Positions 26,354-34,407 of a stretch of 64,000 bases of DNA are shown here, in pieces (position 1 is the stretch's first letter; every line of letters begins with the position of its first letter). Origin of the DNA: an uncultured Veillonellaceae bacterium. Lineage in GTDB: Bacteria; Bacillota; Negativicutes; Veillonellales; Veillonellaceae. The stretch lies in contig CAMBIX010000002.1 in assembly GCA_945867815.1 (NCBI GenBank), positions 62,001-126,000 on the forward strand, written 5' to 3'. The position numbers and the translations under genes are program-made. The notes beneath the pieces were generated by a model. That model did no database searches. It was not told where the DNA came from and worked only from the letters and a program-made list of their open reading frames with translations.

Positions 26354-26783
26354 TATATTTTTAAGTTCAATGATAATCTGGGTTGCTTTAATCGTCGTTT
26401 TTTGGACTAAAAGTCAAGCTATTACTGATCAATGGCAAACAGCTAAGCAAACAAGTCAGGTTATACAGGCCGTCGTAGAAGAACCTATGTATCAATCGAT
26501 ACAGGCCTGGCAGGAGGTGTTAGGCACACAAGATGAATTGCCTCAGCAAATCGAGCAGGTAGTGTCAGATTTTCCTGTTGTTTTATTGGGACAAGAAGTA
26601 GGTAAAGATAAAACGGTAACAGTTATGATACAAGGGTCGGTACAGGATTATTTGTCTATCTGTGCCCGCTTACAAGAGGAATATCCCTTGTTGTCTATTA
26701 ACTTAAAGCAGGTGCAGAGGAAGGAGACTGGTGAGGTTATTACTTTTTCTTGTTCCTATCCTATAAATAAAAGAAAATTATAA
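26238..26783 (+). CDS. pilO: PilO-like inner membrane alignment protein
   Basis: A 181-residue bitopic protein with a cytoplasmic N-terminus of about 33 residues, a membrane helix (about 34-56), a coiled coil and a small periplasmic alpha/beta domain. PilN and PilO form heterodimers linking PilM to the secretin. ATG 26238 lies 12 bases after GGAGG; GTG 26229 is too close to it. The start lies 116 bases inside pilN. The gene expected next (pilP) is not here but at 59926. Confidence 0.7.
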   Translation: MTALQWREKWLLLREYLLPWKVVIESHPKAMKRGSIGLSIFLSSMIIWVALIVVFWTKSQAITDQWQTAKQTSQVIQAVVEEPMYQSIQAWQEVLGTQDELPQQIEQVVSDFPVVLLGQEVGKDKTVTVMIQGSVQDYLSICARLQEEYPLLSINLKQVQRKETGEVITFSCSYPINKRKL

Positions 26784-26806
26784 GCTCTTTTGTTTTCAAC
26801 CCTTTT

Positions 26807-26857
26807 TAGATATAGTACAATGAAAAGAGTACTATATCTACGTATTCGAAAGAATAC
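26807..26857 (+). promoter_or_regulatory. Two hairpins upstream of aroK
   Basis: TAGATATAGTAC (26807-26818) and GTACTATATCTA (26829-26840) form a perfect 12-bp inverted repeat with a 10-base loop. Immediately after, GTATTC and GAATAC (26842-26857) make a 6-bp stem with a GAAA loop. No U tract follows, so these are more likely an operator, an RNA control element or an mRNA boundary than a terminator. Confidence 0.5.
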
Positions 26858-26878
26858 AGAACGGAAGCGGAAATAAAC

Positions 26879-27439
26879 ATGCAGAGAAATATTATTCTTA
26901 TAGGAACCATGGGCAGTGGGAAAAGCCACTTGGGCCGTAACTTAGCTGATTCGAGGAATTGGCAGTTTGTTGATACGGACCGTTTATTAGAACAGCGTTA
27001 CCAACTGCCTATGGCGATGATTTTTAAAAAATTAGGGGCCAGTGCCTTTAGACAGGCAGAACTAGATGTATTAAAAAAAGTAGCCTTATATCACGAGGCT
27101 GTCATTTCTGTCGGTGGTAACTTTCCTATTGAAATGAAAACCTTACGGCAATTGCGTAAATATTCAGTGATTATTGGTATTCGAGCTGCTGAATTTCGTA
27201 TTGTAAAACGAGTCAATCGACGTATTGGTAAGCGGCCAACTATGGACTATTCTAATGTACCTGGTTTTGTACAACATATGATTCAGCGGTGGAATCCCAT
27301 GTATCGTCGGTGTGACTATGTTATTGATACCACACATGGACGGACGGAAGATTTGATTGATCAGATTAATCAGCGTTTAGAAAAAGATGGCATTGTTTTT
27401 AAAAAGCGTAAAACCACCTTTCATAAAAGTTTCATGTGA
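26879..27439 (+). CDS. aroK: Shikimate kinase
   Basis: A 186-residue NMP-kinase fold enzyme that phosphorylates shikimate in aromatic amino acid synthesis. Walker A is GTMGSGKS; DTD (VDTDRLLEQ) and FRQAE give substrate-binding Asp and Arg; the lid has GKRPTM; RWNPMYRRCDYVIDT matches the C-terminal R-x-P-x-Y pattern. The shikimate-binding GGG triplet reads GGN (SVGGNFP), a notable change. In many Proteobacteria aroK follows pilMNOPQ; here it follows pilMNO. The C-terminus is basic and slightly longer than usual. Confidence 0.85.
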   Translation: MQRNIILIGTMGSGKSHLGRNLADSRNWQFVDTDRLLEQRYQLPMAMIFKKLGASAFRQAELDVLKKVALYHEAVISVGGNFPIEMKTLRQLRKYSVIIGIRAAEFRIVKRVNRRIGKRPTMDYSNVPGFVQHMIQRWNPMYRRCDYVIDTTHGRTEDLIDQINQRLEKDGIVFKKRKTTFHKSFM

Positions 27440-27582
27440 TTTATATATGCTCACTATTGAATAATTGACTATGATTAATAGAGTGTATTTTATTTTTTAT
27501 ATGCTCTGTATTATATGTTGTACATAGGGATAGAAAGTCATAGACAAAAGGTGATTAGTTTGTATATAAGGAGTTGTCAAAC

Positions 27583-28692
27583 ATGGGTGAGGGAAAGTTA
27601 GGTCATTTGCGACGCCTTTTAAAACGTTATCGAGTGTGGATTATATTTATTGTTATTATTGCGATTGCTGGTGGTGTCTATGCCTTTACCTCTAAGGGGC
27701 AGGCTAAGGTAACACCTACGTATACAACTGGTGTTGTTAAGCGTGGAGATATAGCCAATGTCATTAGCGCCACAGGGACTATTAATCCTGTTCATTATGT
27801 AGATGTGTCAACCAACGTAGGTGGTAAGCTAGAAACTGTTGATGTAAAAGAAAATCAGCAGGTAACAGAAGGACAGGTTATAGCTACTATTGACCCACGA
27901 CAGTTGCAGGCTACCGTAGATGATGCTAAGGCTAAGCTAGATAATACAAAACGAGATTTAGATCGTTACTCTCAATTATCTGAAGAAGGGGCTATTCCTA
28001 AACAGACTTACGATAACGCCTTAATGGCTTATCAACAGGCACAGGCTGCTTATGATAAGGCGGTAGCTAATCTAAGTGATACGACGATTACGGCACCTAT
28101 GACAGGGACTATTATTGGGACTCCATTAAAGGCTGGACAGACAATTAGCACGGGGATTTCTACCCAGATGATTATTGCGACCATTGCTGATTTATCAGAT
28201 TTGGAAATTTATTTGACTGTTGATGAGACGGATATTAGTCATGTAAAAGCAGGTGAACGAGTTACCTTTACGGTTGATGCTCATCCAGGTAAGACCTATA
28301 CAGGTTATGTAACGCAAATTGCCAAAGGGACTAAGGGTAACTTAGGTACGACGAGTACTAGTGTTGTTTATTATACTGTACATGTATCGATTCCTAAGGC
28401 GGATGCGTCTCAATTTTTCCCTATGATGACAGCGCGAGCTAATATTTATGGACAAGAACAGCGTAATGTTTTAGTTGTTCCATTGGCTGCTGTACGTACT
28501 GACAAGCAAGGCGAATATGTGTATGTCATTAAGGATGGTAAGCCAGTACGGACGAGTGTAACAACAGGGACTACGGGCGATACCAATATTCAAATTGTAA
28601 AAGGCTTAACAGAAGGTCAAGAAATTGTTGTTAGTGGTGATGTGAGCCCTACAAGTGGAAGTAAAAGTGGCGGTGGCCGGATGCCAATCTAG
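27583..28692 (+). CDS. macA: MacA/HlyD-type periplasmic adaptor protein
   Basis: A 369-residue membrane fusion protein. A signal anchor lies at about residues 20-38 (VWIIFIVIIAIAGGVYAF), followed by a split biotinyl-lipoyl domain (VDVSTNVGGKLETVDVKENQ ... TITAPMTGTIIG), an alpha-helical hairpin with QQAQAAYDKAVANL, and beta-barrel and proximal domains. Start ATG 27583 lies 9 bases after AAGGAG. Together with the two following genes it makes a MacAB-type tripartite exporter; the substrate is unknown, and no dedicated outer membrane channel gene is adjacent. The C-terminus ends in a Ser/Gly-rich tail. Confidence 0.88.
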   Translation: MGEGKLGHLRRLLKRYRVWIIFIVIIAIAGGVYAFTSKGQAKVTPTYTTGVVKRGDIANVISATGTINPVHYVDVSTNVGGKLETVDVKENQQVTEGQVIATIDPRQLQATVDDAKAKLDNTKRDLDRYSQLSEEGAIPKQTYDNALMAYQQAQAAYDKAVANLSDTTITAPMTGTIIGTPLKAGQTISTGISTQMIIATIADLSDLEIYLTVDETDISHVKAGERVTFTVDAHPGKTYTGYVTQIAKGTKGNLGTTSTSVVYYTVHVSIPKADASQFFPMMTARANIYGQEQRNVLVVPLAAVRTDKQGEYVYVIKDGKPVRTSVTTGTTGDTNIQIVKGLTEGQEIVVSGDVSPTSGSKSGGGRMPI

Positions 28693-28711
28693 TAGGAGCT
28701 AAGAGATAGCG

Positions 28712-29611
28712 ATGGAAAAAGAAGTTATTGCATTAAAAGGAATCACCAAGACGTATATTAATGGCAAACTTAAAGTACCGGTTTTACATGGTATAGACTT
28801 AACCATTTATGAAGGACAGTTTACATCTATTATGGGGCCTTCTGGCTCTGGTAAGTCCACCTTCATGAATATATTGGGTTGCTTGGATCGACCGACTAGC
28901 GGTTCCTATATATTGGATGGACAGGAAGTAGCTAATTTAGATGATGATGAATTGGCTTATGTACGTAATAAACGGATTGGCTTTGTCTTTCAGAGTTTTA
29001 ATTTATTGCCTAAATTGACCGCCCAAGAAAATGTAGAACTCCCTATGGTTTATGCAGGTATGGATAAAAAGAAACGCCGTGCACGGGCTGCTGAGCTGTT
29101 AACTGAGTTAGGGCTTGGTGAACGATTAGATCACTTGCCAGCGGAACTATCTGGTGGGCAAAGGCAGCGTGTAGCTATTGCACGGGCCTTAGCTAATGAT
29201 CCGGCTATTATTATGGCGGATGAACCGACAGGTAATTTGGATTCCAAGGCTAGTGTGGATGTAATGCATATCTTTACAAACCTTTATAAGGAAGGCCGGA
29301 CAATTATATTGGTTACTCATGAACCAGATATTGCTACCTATGCAGGGCGTAATGTAGTCTTAAAAGATGGCTACATAATAGAAGATAAGCAAAATCCACA
29401 TATGGCTGGCTTAGTCGATGAAGGGGCTGTAAGGGAGCAAGAAAAGGTAGTAGCCGGTGAAGTAAAACCATCTAATAGTAAGCTGACTCATTCTGCGGAT
29501 ACGATAGAAGGGCGTAAGGATGATCTTACTAAGGTGGATAAGAAGCCGTCAGTTGATGACTTATATGACCAATTAGAAGAAGAGATAAAGCGAGGTGATG
29601 CACATGCTTAA
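28712..29611 (+). CDS. MacB-type ABC transporter ATPase with charged C-terminal extension
   Basis: A 299-residue ATPase of the LolD/MacB/FtsE group. Walker [11 protein letters not shown]-loop [21 protein letters not shown], signature [15 protein letters not shown], Walker [13 protein letters not shown] and the H-loop THEPDIA are all present. The core ends near residue 228; the remaining 70 residues are charged and probably disordered, which is unusual for this group. Its stop overlaps the permease start by 8 bases. Confidence 0.93.
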   Translation: MEKEVIALKGITKTYINGKLKVPVLHGIDLTIYEGQFTSIMGPSGSGKSTFMNILGCLDRPTSGSYILDGQEVANLDDDELAYVRNKRIGFVFQSFNLLPKLTAQENVELPMVYAGMDKKKRRARAAELLTELGLGERLDHLPAELSGGQRQRVAIARALANDPAIIMADEPTGNLDSKASVDVMHIFTNLYKEGRTIILVTHEPDIATYAGRNVVLKDGYIIEDKQNPHMAGLVDEGAVREQEKVVAGEVKPSNSKLTHSADTIEGRKDDLTKVDKKPSVDDLYDQLEEEIKRGDAHA

Positions 29612-30815
29612 AGAAGGCTTTTTGATGGCATGGGCATCCATTATCGCCAATAAGATGCGGTCCTTATTGACCATGTTAGGTATTATTATTGGGGTGGCCG
29701 CTGTGATTGCCCTTGTATCCGTAGGTTATGGCGTGCGGCAGCAAGTATCAGATTCTATTTCTAGTCTAGGGAGTAATCTTTTGATGGTCTATCCTGGCGC
29801 TCCGCGGACGCCTGGTGTAAGGCCAGCCGCTGGTTCTGATAAGACCTTAAAGGTAGGTGATGCAAAAGCCATTGCTAAATTGCCTGACGTCAGCGCCGTT
29901 TCTCCTGTTGTTAGCAAGTCTTATGTAGTTGTTTATCAAAGTAAGAACTGGACGACCAATGTAGAAGGTGTCAGTCCTAGTTTTGCGGATATTAACAATT
30001 GGACCATTAAAGCTGGTCGCTTTATTACGGATTCATCAGTGGAGCGACGAGAACGAGTGGCTGTCATTGGGGCTACGGTGGCTAAGAATCTATTTGGCAC
30101 AGAAGAACCGGTAGGGAAGGATATACGTATCAACAATGACCCCTATAAGATTATTGGTGTATTAAATGCTAAAGGGTCTGGTAGTTTTGGTAATGACCAA
30201 GATGATATTATATTCATCCCTTATACGACGGGGATGGAACGTTTGCTAGGTAAAGATTATTTAAATATGATTTATGTAAAAGCTGCCGATGGCATCAACT
30301 TAAATCAGGTACAAAGCGATATAGAAAACATCTTGCGTGTGCGACACGGCATAAAAGATTCATCAAAAGATGATTTTAATGTACGTAATATGCAGACGGT
30401 TATGCAGACTATGGAATCGACAACAGGCACCTTGACTATGTTCTTAGGTGCGGTAGCGGCCATTTCACTTATTGTTGGTGGGATTGGCATTATGAATATT
30501 ATGCTCGTATCCGTTACCGAACGAACACGGGAAATTGGTATTCGTAAGGCTCTAGGTGCTACCTATAACACGATTATTATGCAGTTCCTTATTGAAGCGA
30601 TTGTGATTAGCTTGTTTGGTGGTATTATCGGTATTATCTTAGGTGTAGGCATGGCGGAGGCTATTAGTCATTTTTCGTCAATGAAGACGGTGATTACATC
30701 AGGACCGATTCTCTTATCCTTTGGCTTCTCGATGGCTATTGGATTAATCTTTGGTATTTATCCAGCACAAAAGGCGGCGCGGCTCAATCCTATTGATGCC
30801 TTGCATTATGAATAG
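29604..30815 (+). CDS. macB: MacB-type ABC transporter permease
   Basis: A 403-residue FtsX-like permease. The N-terminal membrane helix (RSLLTMLGIIIGVAAVIAL) is followed by a periplasmic MacB_PCD domain and three C-terminal helices (with GGIGIMNIMLVSVTERTREIG and FLIEAIVISLFGG). This topology marks mechanotransmission-type exporters. ATG 29604 is chosen because CGAGGTG lies 6 bases upstream; GTG 29595 and ATG 29598 overlap that site. ATPase and permease are separate polypeptides, unlike E. coli MacB. Confidence 0.92.
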   Translation: MLKEGFLMAWASIIANKMRSLLTMLGIIIGVAAVIALVSVGYGVRQQVSDSISSLGSNLLMVYPGAPRTPGVRPAAGSDKTLKVGDAKAIAKLPDVSAVSPVVSKSYVVVYQSKNWTTNVEGVSPSFADINNWTIKAGRFITDSSVERRERVAVIGATVAKNLFGTEEPVGKDIRINNDPYKIIGVLNAKGSGSFGNDQDDIIFIPYTTGMERLLGKDYLNMIYVKAADGINLNQVQSDIENILRVRHGIKDSSKDDFNVRNMQTVMQTMESTTGTLTMFLGAVAAISLIVGGIGIMNIMLVSVTERTREIGIRKALGATYNTIIMQFLIEAIVISLFGGIIGIILGVGMAEAISHFSSMKTVITSGPILLSFGFSMAIGLIFGIYPAQKAARLNPIDALHYE

Positions 30816-30884
30816 TGGTAGCTGATACAAGGTAACTGAAATAGCTAAAATAGATAAGGCTGGTTGTAGGGGTGTTTACCTCTG

Positions 30885-30916
30885 TTAGAATAGCAATAAG
30901 TTAGAATAGCAATAAG
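30885..30916 (+). repeat. 16-bp perfect tandem repeat
   Basis: TTAGAATAGCAATAAG occurs twice in a row (30885-30900, 30901-30916) between macB and the convergent DUF438 gene. Confidence 0.9.
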
Positions 30917-30937
30917 TTACTTAGTTATATAAAATAG

Positions 30938-30978
30938 AAAGAAGGCGTTTCTCTGATAACAGAGGAACGCCTTCTTTT
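30938..30978. terminator. Bidirectional intrinsic terminator
   Basis: AGAAGGCGTTTCTCTG pairs with CAGAGGAACGCCTTCT across an ATAA loop (one G-T pair), with an A run before and a T run after. It serves both the macB operon (plus) and the DUF438 gene (minus). Confidence 0.85.
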
Positions 30979-30997
30979 GGTATTACGTATTTGTTTT

Positions 30998-32629
30998 CTA
31001 TTTTTGATTTACAAATTCATTCATAGCCTTAACTAAGGCTGTCATCCCCATACCACTGCGTTCAGCAGCCATGCCTAGGGTGGCTTTGCGAAGCATCATA
31101 ATGGCCATTGGCGTTTTTAACATTTTAAACATAGGATTAATGGTTGGCATGTAAGTCTTTAAGCCGTCAAATTGAGAGAAAATTTCTTTTAACTTAGTAT
31201 CAGCTGTTACTGTCATGGAACCAATTTGGTAGCTTTCATTACTGTTGGTAGCTGTGAGAGGTTCCTTAACTTGCTTAGTAGTTTTGCCAATTGTTGATGC
31301 GGTAGTATTAGTAGACGCATTTACAGAAGTGCTTGTCGTAGAGCCTTGGTTATCTTGCTTACGTTCATTATCCCAAGTTAATAGGGTACGGGATCCTTGG
31401 AGAGAACGAATATGCGTGCAGTCTTGCATCATTTCCAAGACACCACGGAAACGACCTTGTTCATCTCGAATGGCCGTGTACTTAATGTAGATGAAGGCTT
31501 CTGGCTTATTAATCCAAAATTCAGCCTCATCTTGTTCGCCACTACGGAATTTACTAATAATTTCTTCGACTAAGTGGACGCTGCGAGCTGGGTGGCAGTT
31601 CTGTACTTGGCGGCCAATTACATTGGCACTGCGAGGGAAGATGCGGTGCTCTGTATCGCTGTAGAATTTAACAAGTTCATTTTCATCCACATAGGATAAG
31701 TCGACAGGCATATGTTTAAAGAGTAAGTTAATTTGCTCTAAGGTTAATTTACCAGTCGCTACATCAAGCACATCGGTGTTTGATGATTTGGTAGATAGAT
31801 GGTATTTAGCCAGTAAGTCTTGTAGGTCGTTAGCAAAATTTTGAGGGATAGAAGGGTCATCAGAAAGAGGTGTTGGTGCTTGTCCATTTCCATTATATAA
31901 GTCTGGCGGTGTAATTAGGGAAAATCCAATTTCATGGTCACCACGGCTCATGGTAATGAAATCAGCGTCGTCAATCATTTTATAGGAAGTAGGTAATAAG
32001 ACTTCTCGTTCTTTACTGTCTAAGTCGCGCACGATATCTTCCATTTCGGCAAAAGCTTGCAAGAAGGCAGTTGGTGTATCATTTTCTAGTTTGTCATAGG
32101 CTTTACGGATAGCGTCACGTGCCTTATCATCGAAGGTCCACATGATTTTGGTTGGTCGGTCAAAGCCATAGGTTTCAAGAACGGGATACAGTTGGTTTTG
32201 CTTGCGGGATAAGTGCGTACGCCATGTATTAAATTGGTCAAATAAGCCTAACCATTGATTTTTAATGAATTCTTTTTTGCTGAGAGCGAGCCCTTGATCT
32301 AATAATTTATCCATAGCATCAATTTCTAACGCATAGGCATGAAGCGGATGATTTGATGGATAATCGTAAGGGGTACGTACGAGGATGCCGTCAAATAGTT
32401 CTAGTAAGTCGCTCATACGGTCAGTAACTTCTTCGTCCGTGTACTTGCCCTTTAATTGTTGTTCACCATAGGCAAATTCATCAGGTGTACAGGTACCGAT
32501 TTTTTCCTTTAATAATTGGTGTGCTTTTTCTAAGGAATAGGTACCATTAAGGTACTTGTCTTTGATATCTACCATGGTAGCAAGGCGTTCTTTGTCGGTA
32601 ATGGATAAGGCTGTTTCTAAGTTCTTCAT
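30998..32629 (-). CDS. DUF438-hemerythrin-PAS-DUF1858 protein
   Basis: A 543-residue soluble protein on the minus strand, the only one in the window. In order: DUF438 (about residues 20-95), a hemerythrin-like helical region (about 105-240, with NHPLHAYALEID and WRTHLSRKQNQLYPVL), a PAS domain (about 320-420) with GRQVQNCHPARSVHLVEEII and FWINKPEAFIYIKYTAI, a Ser/Thr/Asn-rich linker of about 50 residues, and DUF1858 (about 470-543). Such proteins are inferred to sense redox or gases; the target is unknown. Start ATG at 32629 follows GAAGGAGA on the minus strand; an upstream in-frame ATG is less likely. Confidence 0.85.
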   Translation of the reverse strand: MKNLETALSITDKERLATMVDIKDKYLNGTYSLEKAHQLLKEKIGTCTPDEFAYGEQQLKGKYTDEEVTDRMSDLLELFDGILVRTPYDYPSNHPLHAYALEIDAMDKLLDQGLALSKKEFIKNQWLGLFDQFNTWRTHLSRKQNQLYPVLETYGFDRPTKIMWTFDDKARDAIRKAYDKLENDTPTAFLQAFAEMEDIVRDLDSKEREVLLPTSYKMIDDADFITMSRGDHEIGFSLITPPDLYNGNGQAPTPLSDDPSIPQNFANDLQDLLAKYHLSTKSSNTDVLDVATGKLTLEQINLLFKHMPVDLSYVDENELVKFYSDTEHRIFPRSANVIGRQVQNCHPARSVHLVEEIISKFRSGEQDEAEFWINKPEAFIYIKYTAIRDEQGRFRGVLEMMQDCTHIRSLQGSRTLLTWDNERKQDNQGSTTSTSVNASTNTTASTIGKTTKQVKEPLTATNSNESYQIGSMTVTADTKLKEIFSQFDGLKTYMPTINPMFKMLKTPMAIMMLRKATLGMAAERSGMGMTALVKAMNEFVNQK

Positions 32630-33128
32630 CTTAAGTCTCCTTCTTTCATTCATATAGAACATGCATAAGTATAGTTGTTGATAATTAATTAATTTTTAAA
32701 GCAAATTCTAAGCAAGCCTTGATACTTGTGTGGCCTAGCTTATTTGATTTGTCCTACTAATTAATCATATAGTTTGCTAATGATTAGGATGATTAGTTGG
32801 TTTCTTCTACTTACTTTTATAGCAAGTAGTAACTATGCTATTAGAATATAGTAAATGAAATTTATTTTCAGTAGCTAGGGCGACATAATTTTTATCTTAT
32901 AAAATGAATTCTTTTATTTTATAAGGACATACATATGTCTATTTTCTTATATATAGTAGAGGCAGAAATAGAATTTCTTCTTAGAAGGAAGGCAATGGCA
33001 ATTAGTAAATACCGATTTATGATTGCGTACAATAGATGCTGATAGTCTATGAATCTAGCGGTTGTATGGTGTCTTGCCTTATAAGGTAAGGAAAATGTCT
33101 CGTTATTAAAAGAAGGAGTGTTTAACCT
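32630..33128. other. Divergent intergenic region with inverted repeats
   Basis: About 500 bases without a supported gene. It must hold the minus-strand promoter of the DUF438 gene and a plus-strand promoter for 33129. CTTATAAAAT (32896-32905) and ATTTTATAAG (32916-32925) form a perfect 10-bp inverted repeat with a 10-base loop. CCTTATAAGG (33077-33086) is a perfect 10-base palindrome. Either could be an operator. Confidence 0.6.
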
Positions 33129-33350
33129 ATGCGTATTGATTTAAGTTATGCAAAAAAGATGCCAGAAGAAATTGAGGTCGTATTGGATAATGAAAGGAGC
33201 TTAGTAATTCAGATAAAGGCACGGACAGATCATAAGAAACGAGCTGAAATGAAACGACAGCAAGAAGAATTGCGTAAACGACAGGCTGAATTAAAGATAC
33301 TAAGAGAACTTTTTGAAAAATATATTACGTATGATATGGAAGAGGTATAG
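33129..33350 (+). CDS. Small charged helical protein of unknown function
   Basis: A 73-residue frame with a strong ribosome site (AAGGAG about 10 bases before ATG 33129). The first 30 residues could form strands (EIEVVLDNERSLVIQIKA); the rest is a highly charged helix rich in Lys, Arg, Glu and Gln that could be a coiled coil. I recognise no family. It ends 2 bases before the start of the FtsZ-like pseudogene, so the two were probably an operon. Confidence 0.55.
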   Translation: MRIDLSYAKKMPEEIEVVLDNERSLVIQIKARTDHKKRAEMKRQQEELRKRQAELKILRELFEKYITYDMEEV

Positions 33351-33352
33351 TT

Positions 33353-33691
33353 ATGAGAAGAGAAGAATCGATTCGGATGAAGGTAGTTGGCATTGGTGGT
33401 GCGGGCACTGGAGCAGCTCCGTAGTTGCTCAATGTTGTAAAGAGTTAGGTATATTGACCGTAGCCGTCGTGACTATGCCTTTTCCCTTTGAAGGAGGACA
33501 ACGCCAGGCTGTTGCTAAACAAGGTCTTAAGACCTTAACTAGTGTGGTTGATATCATTGTTGTAGTACAGAATAAGAATATTATGAAACTAGCTGAGCGA
33601 CAGACGTCGTTAACAGATGCCTTTTTATTGGTTCATCTCGGATTTTGGGGGATTAGGATTTATCCTTGTTAAGTATAATTGTAGCAGATAG
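33353..33691 (+). pseudogene. FtsZ-like pseudogene with internal deletion and frameshifts
   Basis: ATG 33353 opens MRREESIRMKVVGIGGAG, the first FtsZ GTP-binding strand and loop, but this is joined directly to TGAAP, which in FtsZ lies about 85 residues later (GGGTGTGAAP). At 33419-33423 a one-base loss gives TAG in frame; the shifted frame continues VVAQCCKELGILTVAVVTMP, FEGGQRQAV and DIIVVVQNKNIMKLAERQTS then LTDAF, all FtsZ-like. A further shift near 33635 gives ISDF and a stop at 33691. The rest of the tubulin fold, with the T7 loop, is missing. It is a relic of an extra ftsZ-like gene. Confidence 0.8.
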
Positions 33692-33697
33692 ATAAGG

Positions 33698-33730
33698 CCT
33701 CTTATGCATTCATGTGTAAGAGGTTTATTT
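33698..33730 (+). terminator. Terminator after the FtsZ-like relic
   Basis: CCTCTTA (33698-33704) pairs with TAAGAGG (33717-33723), followed by TTTATTTA. Confidence 0.5.
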
Positions 33731-33815
33731 ATTGTGTATCTCTAGATAAATAAAGGAAGAGGTTGTTGTAATCTCTTGCAAATCTTCTAGCTTTACCTTA
33801 TACTTAAGAGGAAGT

Positions 33816-33834
33816 ATTATTACTAGGTCATAAA
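33816..33834 (+). promoter_or_regulatory. Possible FapR operator
   Basis: ATTATTACTAGGTCATAAA resembles the FapR box of Bacillus (ATTAGTACCTAGTCTTAAT as I recall it; 13 of 19 positions agree) and is an imperfect palindrome. It sits 11 bases before the fapR start, fitting autoregulation of the fatty acid operon. Confidence 0.4.
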
Positions 33835-33844
33835 AGGTGGTCAT

Positions 33845-34405
33845 ATGAGTCGGTTAAAGAAAGCAGAGCGTCAAGCACAACTACAAGATAAGTTGCATCA
33901 AACGCCCTTCGTGACTGATGATGAGTTGGCTGCCTTTTTTCATGTCAGTGTACCTACCATTCGTTTAGATCGGTTGGCCCTTGGTATTCCAGAAGTACGA
34001 GAACGTTTACGTCAGATGGCAGAGACAAATGAAGGTGATAGTCCTGTACATACAAATCATGGGGGACGTGGTATACTGATAGACATAAGTGCCGGACAGT
34101 CTGGTATTCTTTTCCTTAGAACGACGGAGGATATGCTGGATGTATCAGGCTATGTGGATCCTCAGTACTTGTATGGTGAGGCACATAATTTAGCTAAGCA
34201 AGTCATTGGCTTGCCGGCTGTTATGTCTGGCGTAGGTAATATTAAATATAAGAAGCCTGTACGAGCAGGTCATGAATTAGTGGCTAAGGCAGAAGTTGTC
34301 CGCCACAGAGGCGATAAGTTTTTTATATGGGTCTTTGTAACCGACAAGGGCGAAGAAGTTTTTCGTGCTAAGTTTATTATGGAGACACTTGAGAATAAGG
34401 TGTAA
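33845..34405 (+). CDS. fapR: Fatty acid and phospholipid synthesis regulator FapR
   Basis: A 186-residue repressor. An N-terminal helix-turn-helix (about residues 20-50, TDDELAAFFHVSVPTIRLDR) precedes a hotdog-fold effector domain (about 75-185, with VDPQYLYGEAHNLAKQVIG and ARVRAGHE-like KPVRAGHELVAKAEV). FapR represses fab and plsX genes and is released by malonyl-CoA. The plsX start is 3 bases after the stop, and a candidate operator precedes the gene. Confidence 0.93.
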   Translation: MSRLKKAERQAQLQDKLHQTPFVTDDELAAFFHVSVPTIRLDRLALGIPEVRERLRQMAETNEGDSPVHTNHGGRGILIDISAGQSGILFLRTTEDMLDVSGYVDPQYLYGEAHNLAKQVIGLPAVMSGVGNIKYKKPVRAGHELVAKAEVVRHRGDKFFIWVFVTDKGEEVFRAKFIMETLENKV

Positions 34406-34407
34406 GG

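Noticed and set aside
17956-26783. Reading the pilus operon as a competence (Com) or type II secretion system only
   Set aside because: A PilT-type retraction ATPase and PilMNO-type genes favour a type IV pilus; a role in DNA uptake remains possible.
33313-33672. A 119-codon open frame that could be annotated as a gene
   Set aside because: Its first part lies inside the preceding small gene and the FtsZ-like start, and only its middle is FtsZ-like; it is the shifted frame of the pseudogene.
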